In this document: positions 18,749 to 29,100 of the stretch, one piece after another
Layout of the letters: each line of letters begins with the position of its first letter
How positions within the stretch are numbered: position 1 is the stretch's first letter
Position numbers and translations under genes: made by a program
Source: Pseudoalteromonas spongiae UST010723-006
Lineage (GTDB): Bacteria; Pseudomonadota; Gammaproteobacteria; Enterobacterales; Alteromonadaceae
Length of the DNA: 64,000 nucleotides
NCBI RefSeq assembly: GCF_000238255.3
Contig: NZ_CP011039.1
Span: 2,405,001 to 2,469,000, forward strand
Reading direction: 5' to 3'
Notes under the pieces: generated by a model
The model's input: the letters and a program-made list of their open reading frames with translations, nothing else
The model's database searches: none
What the model was told of the DNA's origin: nothing

Positions 18749-21085
18749 ATGTTTACTGTTAAACGTAGAACCAATGCTGTAACGGCTGCAGTAAAATATG
18801 CACTAGCGACCAGCCTAATTGTTTCACCATTAACTATGGCTGAAGACGATAATGATATTGAAAAGATTATTGTTACCGGCCAAAAAATTGACCGCACTTT
18901 GCAAGAAACCCCTGCCAGTGTAGCCGTAATCACCAATAAAGCACTGGAAGAGCAAAAACTTAATAATCTTTACGATGCCCTATCAGTTGTGCCTAATGTA
19001 ACTGGTGAAGTTGGCGTGGGTGGCTTTACAATTCGTGGCATTGACTCTTTTAACGTATCTGGTGGTGGTAACAGCTTTTTAACCAGTGTTTATGTTGACG
19101 GTGCGCCGTTGCCAATGCGTGAGATTCAACAAGGCGGTTTTTCTACTTGGGATGTGAGCCAAGTGGAAGTCTTACGTGGCCCGCAATCTACACTTCAAGG
19201 TCGCAACGCCCTTGCTGGTGCAATTGTTGTGAATACCTACGACCCAGCATATGAATACAGCGCTAAAGGGCGCGTAATTTTAGGTGAAAACGGACAACAA
19301 GAACTTGCTATTGCCGCTGGTGGTAGCTTAATCGATGATGTATTAGCATTTCGCTTTACCGCCGAAGACAGAGACTATGACGGCGTTATCGAAAATATTG
19401 CGCGCAACAACGAAAACTCAGATTTTTCAAACTCAAACCTGTATCGTTTTAAACTACTATTTGAACCGATTGAAGATTTTTCAGCGATTTTAAGTTACAG
19501 CAAATCTGAAACAGAAATGGGCGTTGTATGGGCAGACGCACACCCAAGTTACAATAAAGATTACCGTAAAGTAAACTTTAATGATCCAACATGGGAATTT
19601 ACCGATTCAGACTTAGTGGTATTAAATCTAGATTACTACATTAACGATATTTGGTCGGCAACAGCAATCACAACTTATTCAGATATGCAGTATGGATACG
19701 AGTGGGATGGTGATGCATCGCCATTACCGATTGCACAACTGCACGATAAACGCTCTGACGAAACATTAACGCAAGAGCTAAAACTGACATTTGAATACGA
19801 TAATTTAAAAGGGATTATTGGCGCGTATTATTCAAATTTAGAAGTAAAAGATAAAGCGATTGGTAATCGTAGTGCCAGCTTTAATCAACTTGGCGTACCA
19901 ACATTACTGATCGCTGCACCAGAAAATGGCGGGTTAGGTTTACCACAGGCGATTGCCGATCAAGTATTAGCATTGTACGCACCGGTTGACCCTGTACTGC
20001 TTGATACTTATTCAAATTTATATCGTGAAATTACCAACACCGCAGTATTTGTTGATTTTACTTACAGCATCAATGATCAGTTTGATGTGTTTGCTGGCAT
20101 TCGCTGGGACCAAGAAAAACAAGCCAATGCAACTGAGCAAGCCTATGGTATTGGTAATGCACACTTGTTACCAAACCCAAGCGACTATGCAGCAAACCCG
20201 ATGTTTGCCCAACTTGTAGCTGGTATCAATGCGAAGCTGCTTAATATGGCAAGTCAAGCGTCACAAAACGAGCCTTTAACGTCTAAAACATTTAACGAAG
20301 TTCTGCCGAAATTAGGCGCAAGTTACCACCTAACCGATAACATCACCACCAGCTTTACCTACCAACAAGGTTACCGCTCTGGTGGTGTAGGTACCAACTC
20401 AGCGCGAGCGACACTCTTTACCTACGACCCTGAGTTTACCGATAACTACGAGCTTTCACTGCGCTCAACTTGGCTAGACGGCACCTTAGTGACGAATGCC
20501 AACGTGTTCTATCTAGATTGGCAAGATCAACAGGTCAGCGTGCAGCTGTCGGGTAATCAATACGACAGAGAAACCACGAATGCAGGTAAGTCGACGGTAC
20601 AAGGATTTGAATTTGAATTGTTCTACTATCCAACCAATAACCTAACGCTAAGTGCAGGCTTTGGCCGTGCTAAAACAGAGTTTGAAGAGTTTTTAGTTGC
20701 TATTCCAGGCGAACCGACGCTTGATTTAAAAGGTCAGTCCTTTGCGGACTCACCTGAATGGACTGCAAATTTAGCCGCAAGTTACCACACTGATTTTGGT
20801 TTATACCTATCTGCTGATGCAAACTATCAAGACAGCGCGTTAGCCGATACCATGTATCAAAACAGTAATGAAATGAAAAACCTGTGGGGCGAAAACTATG
20901 TGCCACAAAATGACGCGCGTACATTAATAAATGCACGTGTTGGTTATCAGTGGGAAAATTACGATATTCAACTATCAGCGAAAAACCTAACAGATAAAGT
21001 GTATGACGCACGTGGTGCGCGCACCAACAATAAAACCCTTGGCCAACCTCGCCAATTAAGTTTAAGTTTCACTGCTAGCTTTTAA
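18749..21085 (+). CDS. TonB-dependent outer-membrane receptor (probable siderophore)
   Basis: 778 residues. Signal peptide to ~residue 31 (LTMAEDDND), a TonB box IEKIIVTG, the plug domain (TPASVAVIT, FTIRGID, VEVLRGPQSTLQGRNALAGAIVVNTYDP) and a 22-strand barrel ending in the usual aromatic (LSLSFTASF). The DUF3325/DUF3649/PepSY genes upstream and the Fur-like site point to a ferric siderophore rather than cobalamin or sugar. No siderophore biosynthesis gene is present in the window, so it may use siderophores made by others. A good ribosome site (AAAAAGGA) precedes the ATG and a terminator follows. Confidence 0.9.
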   Translation: MFTVKRRTNAVTAAVKYALATSLIVSPLTMAEDDNDIEKIIVTGQKIDRTLQETPASVAVITNKALEEQKLNNLYDALSVVPNVTGEVGVGGFTIRGIDSFNVSGGGNSFLTSVYVDGAPLPMREIQQGGFSTWDVSQVEVLRGPQSTLQGRNALAGAIVVNTYDPAYEYSAKGRVILGENGQQELAIAAGGSLIDDVLAFRFTAEDRDYDGVIENIARNNENSDFSNSNLYRFKLLFEPIEDFSAILSYSKSETEMGVVWADAHPSYNKDYRKVNFNDPTWEFTDSDLVVLNLDYYINDIWSATAITTYSDMQYGYEWDGDASPLPIAQLHDKRSDETLTQELKLTFEYDNLKGIIGAYYSNLEVKDKAIGNRSASFNQLGVPTLLIAAPENGGLGLPQAIADQVLALYAPVDPVLLDTYSNLYREITNTAVFVDFTYSINDQFDVFAGIRWDQEKQANATEQAYGIGNAHLLPNPSDYAANPMFAQLVAGINAKLLNMASQASQNEPLTSKTFNEVLPKLGASYHLTDNITTSFTYQQGYRSGGVGTNSARATLFTYDPEFTDNYELSLRSTWLDGTLVTNANVFYLDWQDQQVSVQLSGNQYDRETTNAGKSTVQGFEFELFYYPTNNLTLSAGFGRAKTEFEEFLVAIPGEPTLDLKGQSFADSPEWTANLAASYHTDFGLYLSADANYQDSALADTMYQNSNEMKNLWGENYVPQNDARTLINARVGYQWENYDIQLSAKNLTDKVYDARGARTNNKTLGQPRQLSLSFTASF

Positions 21086-21106
21086 GCGCGTGTAACTAAC
21101 TTGCAG

Positions 21107-21133
21107 GGGAAGTGATTAACACTTCCCTTTTTT
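21107..21133 (+). terminator. Rho-independent terminator of the TonB-receptor operon
   Basis: Stem GGGAAGTG / CACTTCCC, loop ATTAA, followed by six T on the plus strand. It overlaps the last bases of the convergent exonuclease gene. Confidence 0.9.
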
Positions 21134-21773
21134 ACATTAAGTGTTTAACTAATAGCGGTTTACCACGGCTAATTTGATTTGCTTGCGCTAAAAACAACTC
21201 AGCGGTGGCCATGGCGTCGGTAAGTGCATTATGACAATTGTATTCAGGTAACCGATAGCGCTCGCGACAATTGCTTAGGGTTAAGCTATCTTGCGCAATT
21301 ACATGCCCTTGGCGAGCAAGGCGTTTATGTTCGATATTCATAGTATCGAGTATTGCTAAAGGCTTGTGCAATAAACCCGCTTTATTAAACGCAATACGTA
21401 AAAATCCCCAATCGAGCTGTTGGTTATGAAATATTAATATTTTATCGTCGAGTAGTTCATTTAACGCTTTAAGCGCCTCATTTAACGGTACACCTGCCGC
21501 AATCGTTGTGTTATCAATGCCGTGAAACACTGGGCTTTGATTTAAATTACTCACCTGATTATTAATAAAGTGCTGACATTGACCAATTTGAATGCGTTGA
21601 TGACTAATTGGCACCCATGCAATCGAGACAATTTCATCTTGTTTTGCATTAAGCCCGGTTAACTCTAAATCAATAACTAAATAGTCCACCTTAAAACAGT
21701 TACTTTTTAGGATGTCATTATCTTTTTCGGGTAACACAAAAAAGCGCTTAATTGATTCAAGTATTCCCATCAT
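21132..21773 (-). CDS. DEDDh 3'-5' exonuclease (DnaQ-like)
   Basis: 213 residues. The exonuclease motifs are present: ExoI DLELTG (Asp/Glu), ExoII in HNQQLDWGFLR (Asp) and ExoIII HNALTDA (His and Asp), which makes it DEDDh, like the epsilon subunit and RNase T. Such enzymes remove 3' nucleotides from single strands. It overlaps the upstream cNMP/CBS/DUF294 gene by 4 nt (ATGA), so the two are translated together. This pair often accompanies the symporter pair in acetate loci; its specific substrate is not known. Confidence 0.88.
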   Translation of the reverse strand: MMGILESIKRFFVLPEKDNDILKSNCFKVDYLVIDLELTGLNAKQDEIVSIAWVPISHQRIQIGQCQHFINNQVSNLNQSPVFHGIDNTTIAAGVPLNEALKALNELLDDKILIFHNQQLDWGFLRIAFNKAGLLHKPLAILDTMNIEHKRLARQGHVIAQDSLTLSNCRERYRLPEYNCHNALTDAMATAELFLAQANQISRGKPLLVKHLM

Positions 21774-23608
21774 AAACTGCCTCTAGCAAACTTAAAGGCG
21801 GCCGCTTGCTGTGCTTGCTTAATTAAATAAAACGCCTCTTTTAATTGGTGGCGTTCCAGTGAGGTTAAATCTTCTGGGTCGATACAATTAGCCGGTAACC
21901 CTTTTTGCTGTAACTGCACGTTTAAACGCAGCTGCGTAAGGTAGCGCCAACAATCTTTTAAATCATAAATATCCGTTTTACTCACTTGCTGTTGTTTAGA
22001 CAACGCACTTAAGCGCTCTAAGGTATTAGCAGCAGTAACATTATGATGCAGCGCATAAAGGCGAACAATATCGTTAATAATTGCCACACCACGCTTTTTT
22101 AAATCAATATACGTATGTTTTTGCTTATCTTTTTCTAATTTAAACTGATTAAATAAACCGATAGGTACCGAGTTAGTATTAATATCCGTTGCCATTGAGG
22201 CAAAAAATATCTGATTTTTAGTAGTTGCTAATATGCCTTTACTAAATTCTTCGAACAAACTTTCAGAGCCATCAACAAAACGAATATCAAAAAAGATTTT
22301 GCAGTTTAAAATAGCCTGCGGCGATGGGCTTTTAATCCATGAGCCAAATTGATTTAACCATGCAGAAAGCCCCATACGACAAGCATCACGACTTGCCATA
22401 ATACCACCTGGGCATTCTTTAATACCGCACGCAATTAGGTTGTCACAAACAAACTCACCTAACGCTTTAAAGTAATCTAGCTCCGTTTGCGACAGGTTGT
22501 CTGGCAGCAATAAACCGTTATCTTGATCTGAATGTAATGTTTGCTCTTCACGTGCTTGTGAACCAAAGCAGATCCAACTAAACGGCGTTGGCGCTGTGTC
22601 ATTTTGCGTTTGAAATAATTGAATTAAACGCGTCGTCATGGCATCGGTGATACCGCTAAGTAATTTACCAATTAAGCTTGTATCTTCTACTCTGTCTGAA
22701 AACCCTCGCAATAACTCGGGCACTTCCAATGCATAGCGCTTAATATCTGCGACACTTTCAGCTTTATAAATACGGCCAATAAGTTGTACTGGGTCAGATT
22801 TTTGCTGGCGCAATAAATCGGTTGCGGTGATCATACCCAAGGGTTGATGTGATTCATCAAGCACAGGTAAATGATGAATATTTTGCTTTAGCATTAAATG
22901 AAATGCAGAAAATACACGGTTGTGCTCAAATACATGCTTTGGCTTTGTGGTCATAATGGTTGCAACCACATCGTTCGGGCTACGCCCTTCTGCGAGCACG
23001 CGGTTACGTAAATCGCGGTCGGTAATTACTCCCACCAGCTTGTTATTTTCAGTGATCATAAGCGATGAAACACCAAATTGACTCATGGTTTTGGCGGCAT
23101 CGCTAATTTTAGTTTCAGGGCCTGCTGTAACGGCACCTTGCTTCATAATTTCACTTATGCGTTTGCTCGACCAATCATCGCTGCGCTTTTTATAATTCAC
23201 ACTGAGCAGGCGATTAGCATGAGCACGCACAAAATGCTGTGCAAATGCTTTATAGTGTTCGCGCAGATAATCCCAGTGAGTTTGACTAAGCAGATATACA
23301 ATGCCTTCGTTTTGCACTTCTAATCGATTGCTAATTGGCTCGCCTGTTAATAGCGATGGGTAGCCAAAATAATCGCCTTCAGATAAACGCGCAACCACTT
23401 CACCACTGCTATCTAAAATATCGTACAAGCCAGAGCGAATTAAAAATAAGCAGGGTGCATTTGAGTTTAGCCATTGGTTTTGGTTTTCTGGTGTTAAATA
23501 AACCGCTTCAAGGCTTTTAATAAAGTACTCAGTGGCACTGGATTCTAGGTCACTAAACGGTGCTTGCGCTTTAACAAAACGTGCTACTTCATTAAGCTCT
23601 AATGCCAT
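21770..23608 (-). CDS. cNMP-binding/CBS/DUF294 nucleotidyltransferase-like protein
   Basis: 612 residues in four parts: a cyclic-nucleotide-binding-like domain (1-125, LSEGDYFGYPSLLTGE), two CBS motifs (~150-270, MTTKPKHVFEH and GMITATDLL), a DUF294 nucleotidyltransferase domain with GSQAREEQTLHSDQDNGLL (~350-370; the GS and DxD pattern is complete) and a helical DUF294_C region. Similar architectures occur beside symporter and acetyl-CoA synthetase genes and resemble GlnD's N-terminal domain, so a signalling nucleotidyltransferase activity is likely but unproven. It lies 3' of the symporter gene but behind that gene's terminator-like hairpin. Confidence 0.85.
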   Translation of the reverse strand: MALELNEVARFVKAQAPFSDLESSATEYFIKSLEAVYLTPENQNQWLNSNAPCLFLIRSGLYDILDSSGEVVARLSEGDYFGYPSLLTGEPISNRLEVQNEGIVYLLSQTHWDYLREHYKAFAQHFVRAHANRLLSVNYKKRSDDWSSKRISEIMKQGAVTAGPETKISDAAKTMSQFGVSSLMITENNKLVGVITDRDLRNRVLAEGRSPNDVVATIMTTKPKHVFEHNRVFSAFHLMLKQNIHHLPVLDESHQPLGMITATDLLRQQKSDPVQLIGRIYKAESVADIKRYALEVPELLRGFSDRVEDTSLIGKLLSGITDAMTTRLIQLFQTQNDTAPTPFSWICFGSQAREEQTLHSDQDNGLLLPDNLSQTELDYFKALGEFVCDNLIACGIKECPGGIMASRDACRMGLSAWLNQFGSWIKSPSPQAILNCKIFFDIRFVDGSESLFEEFSKGILATTKNQIFFASMATDINTNSVPIGLFNQFKLEKDKQKHTYIDLKKRGVAIINDIVRLYALHHNVTAANTLERLSALSKQQQVSKTDIYDLKDCWRYLTQLRLNVQLQQKGLPANCIDPEDLTSLERHQLKEAFYLIKQAQQAAAFKFARGSL

Positions 23609-23705
23609 GGTTACTCTCCTTAACTGTGTACAGCCTCAAAAAGGTGCGCTTTATCATCCCTTAAGGCAACTCACCTCTGTCATTTGACTCTAGCAGAGCA
23701 ATAAA

Positions 23706-23732
23706 CAAAAAAAAGCCCGACTATAGTCGGGC
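23706..23732 (-). terminator. Rho-independent terminator after the symporter gene
   Basis: Stem GCCCGAC / GTCGGGC, loop TATA, followed on the minus strand by nine T. It separates the DUF4212-symporter unit from the DUF294-exonuclease pair, which must have its own promoter or rely on readthrough. Confidence 0.88.
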
Positions 23733-23772
23733 ATTGAGTTTGATTTTTGATTTAGCTCAAATAGCTGGTTGA

Positions 23773-25497
23773 TTAGTGAGCATGCGCTGCACTTGACCCT
23801 TTCGGGTTACGAATATCTTCAACCATTTGCTGTACTTCTTCTGGTGTTTCAGTGGTGACTTTCTGAACAGCAATTGCAACTGCGAAGTTAACTAGCATAC
23901 CAATCATACCGATACCCTCAGGTGAAATACCAAATAACCAGTGCTCAGCAGAGTTAAGCTCAGGGCTTACGAACTTAAAGTAGATAATGTATGCCGCAGT
24001 AAAACCAATACCACAAACCATACCGGCAATCGCACCTTCTTTATTCATACGCTTAGAGAAAATCCCCATAATAATTGCTGGGAAGAAACTCGCCGCCGCT
24101 AAGCCGAAGGCAAATGCCACCACCGAGGCCACAAACCCTGGCGGGTTAATACCAAAGTAAGCTGACACCGCAATCGCCACCATCGCAGCAAGACGTGCTG
24201 CCATTAACTCTTGTTTATCGCTAATGTTTGGCTTAAAGGTACGTTTAAGTAAATCGTGCGATACCGAAGTCGAAATAACCAATAACAGACCTGCTGTTGT
24301 TGATAATGCCGCTGCAATACCACCCGCTGCTACTAACGCAATTACCCATGCTGGTAAGTCAGCAATTTCTGGGTTCGCTAGTACCATGATGTCGCGGTCA
24401 ATCTTCACTTCGTTAGCACTGCTAGGATCTTCAATTTTACCTGCAGAGTACTGCATTTTGCCGTCGCCATTCTTATCATTGAATGTAATTAGGCCTGTAC
24501 GCTCCCAGTTTTTAACCCACGCAGGTGCCTCTGCGTACTCTGTACCGCTACCGTCTTTACCGTTAATTGTATCAATTAAGTTAACACGAGCGAACGATGC
24601 AACCGCAGGAGCTGTGGTGTAAACAATTGCGATAAATACTAATGTCCAAGCCGCTGAAATACGTGTGTCTTTTACGCGAGGTACAGTGAAGAAGCGAACG
24701 ATTACGTGAGGAAGACCCGCAGTACCTACCATTAGTGCAGCAGTAATTGCGAATACATCGATCATCGATTTAGACCCTTCGGTGTATTGGGCAAATCCGA
24801 GTTCGGTACTGAGTCCGTCTAGTTTATCAAGTACATACATTCCCGACCCGTCAGTTAATGTTGCACCAAAACCTGTTTGCGGTAGTACGTGACCTGTCAT
24901 CATCAATGAGATAAAGATAGCTGGCACTAGGTAAGCGAATACTAATACACAGTACTGCGCTACTTGCGTATAAGTGATACCTTTCATACCACCTAATACG
25001 GCGTAGAAGAATACGATTACCATACCAATGTAAACACCAGTTTCAATATCTACTTCTAAAAAGCGAGAGAATACAACACCTACACCACGCATTTGGCCTG
25101 CAATATAAGTAAAGCAGATAAAGATTGCACAGATAACCGCTACCGTACGCGCTGTTTGCGAGTAATAACGGTCACCAATGAAATCTGGCACAGTGAATTT
25201 ACCAAACTTGCGTAAATAGGGTGCTAAACAAAGAGCTAGTAAAACATAACCACCGGTCCAACCCATTAGGTAAACACCACCATCGTAACCTACGAACGAG
25301 ATAATGCCCGCCATTGAGATAAACGATGCCGCACTCATCCAGTCAGCTGCTGTAGCCATACCATTTGCCACAGGCGGTACACCACCACCGGCAACATAGA
25401 ATTCTTTCGTTGATCCCGCACGCGCCCAAATTGCAATGGCGATATACATTGCAAAGCTTGCACCTACGATAATAAAAGTTAGCGTTTGAACGTCCAT
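23773..25497 (-). CDS. Na+/solute symporter, acetate permease (ActP)-like
   Basis: 574 residues with about 13 membrane helices of the sodium:solute symporter family (SSS). Signatures include ATAADWMSAASFISMAGIISFVGYDG near the start, FAYLVPAIFISLMMTG and GLPHVIVRFFTVPRVKDTR. Long inserted periplasmic loops (around NLIDTINGKDGSG and KNGDGKMQYS) are typical of the VC_2705 subfamily that pairs with a DUF4212 small subunit. The likely substrate is acetate or another short carboxylate, inferred from the family and from the adjacent CrbS-like sensor. The gene begins 11 nt after the DUF4212 stop. Confidence 0.87.
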   Translation of the reverse strand: MDVQTLTFIIVGASFAMYIAIAIWARAGSTKEFYVAGGGVPPVANGMATAADWMSAASFISMAGIISFVGYDGGVYLMGWTGGYVLLALCLAPYLRKFGKFTVPDFIGDRYYSQTARTVAVICAIFICFTYIAGQMRGVGVVFSRFLEVDIETGVYIGMVIVFFYAVLGGMKGITYTQVAQYCVLVFAYLVPAIFISLMMTGHVLPQTGFGATLTDGSGMYVLDKLDGLSTELGFAQYTEGSKSMIDVFAITAALMVGTAGLPHVIVRFFTVPRVKDTRISAAWTLVFIAIVYTTAPAVASFARVNLIDTINGKDGSGTEYAEAPAWVKNWERTGLITFNDKNGDGKMQYSAGKIEDPSSANEVKIDRDIMVLANPEIADLPAWVIALVAAGGIAAALSTTAGLLLVISTSVSHDLLKRTFKPNISDKQELMAARLAAMVAIAVSAYFGINPPGFVASVVAFAFGLAAASFFPAIIMGIFSKRMNKEGAIAGMVCGIGFTAAYIIYFKFVSPELNSAEHWLFGISPEGIGMIGMLVNFAVAIAVQKVTTETPEEVQQMVEDIRNPKGSSAAHAH

Positions 25498-25508
25498 TAT
25501 TATTCTCC

Positions 25509-25772
25509 TTACTCGTCAACGCCGTACTTTTTGTCTAACGCAGCCATCTTGTATACGTAAACAAAAATCAGGGCAACAAAGGTGTAAATGGCGCCCTGCT
25601 GAGAGAACCAGAAACCTAATTTAAAACCAAAGAAACGGATTTCGTTAAGCGCATCGACAAATAAAATGCCGCAGCCAAACGAAACTACAAACCAAACGGC
25701 TAGTAGTTTTATTACTAGCGAAAGGTTTTCACTCCAATATGCTTTGGCTTGATCATTATCTTTAAAAGCCAT
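25509..25772 (-). CDS. DUF4212 small membrane partner of the symporter
   Basis: 87 residues with two hydrophobic segments (LVIKLLAVWFVVSFGCGILFVDAL and GAIYTFVALIFVYVYKMAALD). It matches DUF4212, the small subunit encoded immediately before SSS permeases of the VC_2705 type. It starts with a GGGG-type ribosome site and heads the two-gene operon. A role in assembly or activity of the permease is inferred from the fixed gene pairing. Confidence 0.85.
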   Translation of the reverse strand: MAFKDNDQAKAYWSENLSLVIKLLAVWFVVSFGCGILFVDALNEIRFFGFKLGFWFSQQGAIYTFVALIFVYVYKMAALDKKYGVDE

Positions 25773-25960
25773 TTTTATATCCCCTAGTCATGCAAAATTG
25801 CATGTTAATTAATCGTCATCATTGACTCTAGCAACGCACATAAAAGATTAAAGTGCGACCTTAGTCGTAACAATTTATTAACTTAACAACCTACTAAAGG
25901 TAAAAATTGACCACAATTTAAACGAAAGCGAGTAAAAATAAGGCTTTAAAGCACATTAAA

Positions 25961-25982
25961 GTTACGTTTACGTAAACGTAAC
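25961..25982. promoter_or_regulatory. Perfect 22-bp palindrome between symporter and sensor-kinase genes
   Basis: The half-site GTTACGTTTAC is followed at once by its exact reverse complement GTAAACGTAAC. It lies in the 372-bp divergent gap between DUF4212/symporter and the CrbS-like kinase, 189 bp before one start and 163 bp before the other. The TTTACG core resembles MerR-family LiuR-type operators known from gammaproteobacteria, but the cognate regulator is not identified. Nothing else in the gap is recognisable apart from AT-rich promoter sequence. Confidence 0.7.
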
Positions 25983-26144
25983 ATCCTATTTTCCAATTAG
26001 GTTAAGACATTAGTCGAACATCGCCATTCATAATGGCATTCAGCCTGTAAATTCAAGCTGTTGTGGTAATTGTGATTGAGATGCACAGTTTCATTAAAAA
26101 GTGATAAATTAGCGTATCAATTAAAAAGAATAACAAGAGTAACC

Positions 26145-29100
26145 ATGACAATTGCGCTAATTTTCGTCGCTTTGGCCTATGTTGGCATTCTATTTTGGCT
26201 TGCTAATTGGGGGGATAAAACCACACCGCTCGCCAAGAAAATTAGTCACCACCCCTTTGTTTACTCATTTGCTTTAGGTATTTACTGCACCTCTTGGACC
26301 TTTTATGGTGCTGTAGGCACAGCCGCTAATTCAGGTTGGAGTTACCTCCCCATTCTATTGGGCCCTGCACTGCTGTTTATTTTAGGTCACGGCTTTTTGC
26401 GCAAGATGATATTGGTTAGTAAAAAACAAAATATCACGACCATTGCTGATTTTATTTCTGCGCGCTACGGAAAACGTCAGCTCACAGCAATTTTAGTGAC
26501 CTTTATTGCACTGCTTGCAACGATTCCTTACATCGCACTGCAGCTAAAAGCACTTAGCACCAGCTTTGTATTGCTGCAAAGCGACAGCGAAATATCTGGC
26601 AGTATGATGGCTTTAATGGGCACCTTGATTATGGCAATTTTCGCCATTTACTTTGGAACACGCAAAGTGGATGTAACCGAATATCGCTCAGGTTTAATGT
26701 TGGCAGTAGCCTTTGAATCAGCTGTTAAACTGCTTGCGCTCGGTGCGGTTGCGGGATTATCGTATTATGTTTTTACGCATTACCAAGATGGCATGTGGGA
26801 TTACTTTGTTACCCAAATCGCCTTTGGCCAATGGCAAAAAGAAGACTTTTTTAGCTTCAACTTTGTCGCGCAATCATTAATGGCAGCCGCTGCGGTTATT
26901 TGTTTACCGCGCCAATTCCATGTAACCGTTGTCGATAACCAAGATATTAGCCATTTAAAAACCGCACGCTGGGCATTTCCACTATATTTATTACTTACAG
27001 CGGGCATTATTATTCCAATTGCAACCGCAGCAATGCACCCTCAAATTGGTGGTAATGTTGCAGCCGACAGCTTTGTACTGGCACTACCCCTTGCTCAACA
27101 AAGTACCTTATTATCAACGTTTGTATTTATCGGTGGTCTGTCAGCGGCCATCGCCATGATTGTAGTTGCTACGCTTACACTGAGCACCATGATCTCAAAC
27201 GATGTTGTTTTGCCGTTAATGCTACGTCGTAAATTTAAACGTAATCTGATCACCACCAGCTATAAACGCCGAATTTTATTAACGCGACGTTTTACCATTG
27301 CGGTTATTTTAGGGCTTTCTTACCTTTATCAACAATTGTTCGGCAACCAAGCTGCTTTGGCGAGTATGGGCCTAGTGGCATTTTCGTTGGTGACTCAATT
27401 AATCCCTGCGGTTGTCGGTGGTCTTTATTGGCGTAAAGGCCACGCCTACGGGGTTTACGCTGGCTTGCTAGCGGGGTTTGTCTGTTGGTTGCTGTTTTTA
27501 ATGCTACCGCTATTTGAGGGTGCGGTAACCACTAACACCGCTATGCAACAAAGTGTTATTACCCAAGGTACGTTTATCGCGCTGATTGCCAATGTTGTGT
27601 GTTATATCGCGTTTTCATTGGGTGCCAATGAACGTTTAGTCGATAGAATACAGGCAGCTGCGTTTGTGAAGCCAAAAGAGCAGCTAAGGCTTGCTAAACA
27701 TCACAGCAAACAAATTAACGCCACGGTGTACGACCTTAAAGTACTGTTACAAACCTTTTTAGGTATTCAGCGTTCTAAGCAATTAATTGTGCGTTACACC
27801 ATGCGACACGATTTTGCTGACGATAACGATACACCGACAACTGACTTTGTCGATTTTTGTGAAAGAGCCCTTACCGGTGTGCTCGGCGCATCGTCTGCAC
27901 GAGTATTAATTGGCGCGGTAATTTCTGGCAAGCAAATGGCGTTTGAAGAAGTCGTTAACTTCTTCGATGAAACCACACAAGCCATTCAATTTAATCAGAA
28001 TTTATTGTTTACCTCGCTGGAAAATCTAAGCCATGGTATTTCAGTTGTAGACAGAAACCTAAAGTTGGTAGCGTGGAACAAGCGTTACACGGAACTGTTT
28101 GAATACCCAGAGGGCTTTTTAGAAGTAGGCCAACCCATTGAAGAAGTGATCCGCCACAATGTGAGTAAAGGTGAATGTGGACCGGGCGAAATTGACGCAC
28201 AAGTACAAAAACGTGTGCAACATTTACGCAACGGCAGCTCACACCACTTTATTCGCCGCAGACGCAACGGCCAAGTAATTGAAATGATAGGTAACCCACT
28301 GCCTGATGGTGGTTTTGTTACCTGTTTCTCAGATATTACCACACACATTGAAACGCAAAATGCGCTTGAAGAAGTGAATATTGATTTAGAGAATCGCATT
28401 GAGGCACGTACGCTAGAAATCCGTTCAATCAATGAAGATTTAGAAGCGCAAATTGAAAAGCGAATCGAAACCGAAAAACAACTTAACCAAGCCAAGCTAG
28501 AGGCCGAAAAAGCTAATGACAGTAAAACCCGTTTTTTAGCGCTCGCGTCGCACGATATTTTACAGCCACTTAATGCGGCAAGGCTTTATCTTGCAGCTGT
28601 TGACCAAACGGAACTCTCTAACAGCAACCTAAGTACCATGGAAAAACTTGGTGATAGCCTTGATTCAACTGTGCATTTAATGTCGGGGTTATTAGAAATT
28701 GCTAAGTTAGAACAAGGTGCGATGACGCCGACACCTCGTCACTTCCCGATTAATGATATTTTAGCGCCGCTAAGTAATGAATACGTTATTCTCAGCAAGG
28801 AAAAAGGGCTCGATTTTAAAGTGCGCAGCAATGATGCTGTAGTGCATGCCGACACCACTTATCTGCGCCGAATTATTCAGAATCTAGTATCAAATGCCGT
28901 GAAATATACCGAAAGCGGTAAAGTGCTAGTGGCTTGTCGAAAGCGAAAACACAGCCTACGTATTGAAGTATGGGATACAGGCCCAGGTATCAGCGAAGTA
29001 GAACAAGCAAAAGTCTTTAACGACTTCTACCGCGTACAAAGTAACGACAATAAAGGGTTAGGGCTTGGTTTAGGCGTGGTAAAACGTATGGCCGATTTAA

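Noticed and set aside
18749..21085. Cobalamin receptor (BtuB), given the nearby metH
   Set aside because: The operon partners (DUF3325, DUF3649, PepSY) and the Fur-like site fit iron uptake, and no cobalamin riboswitch is visible upstream.
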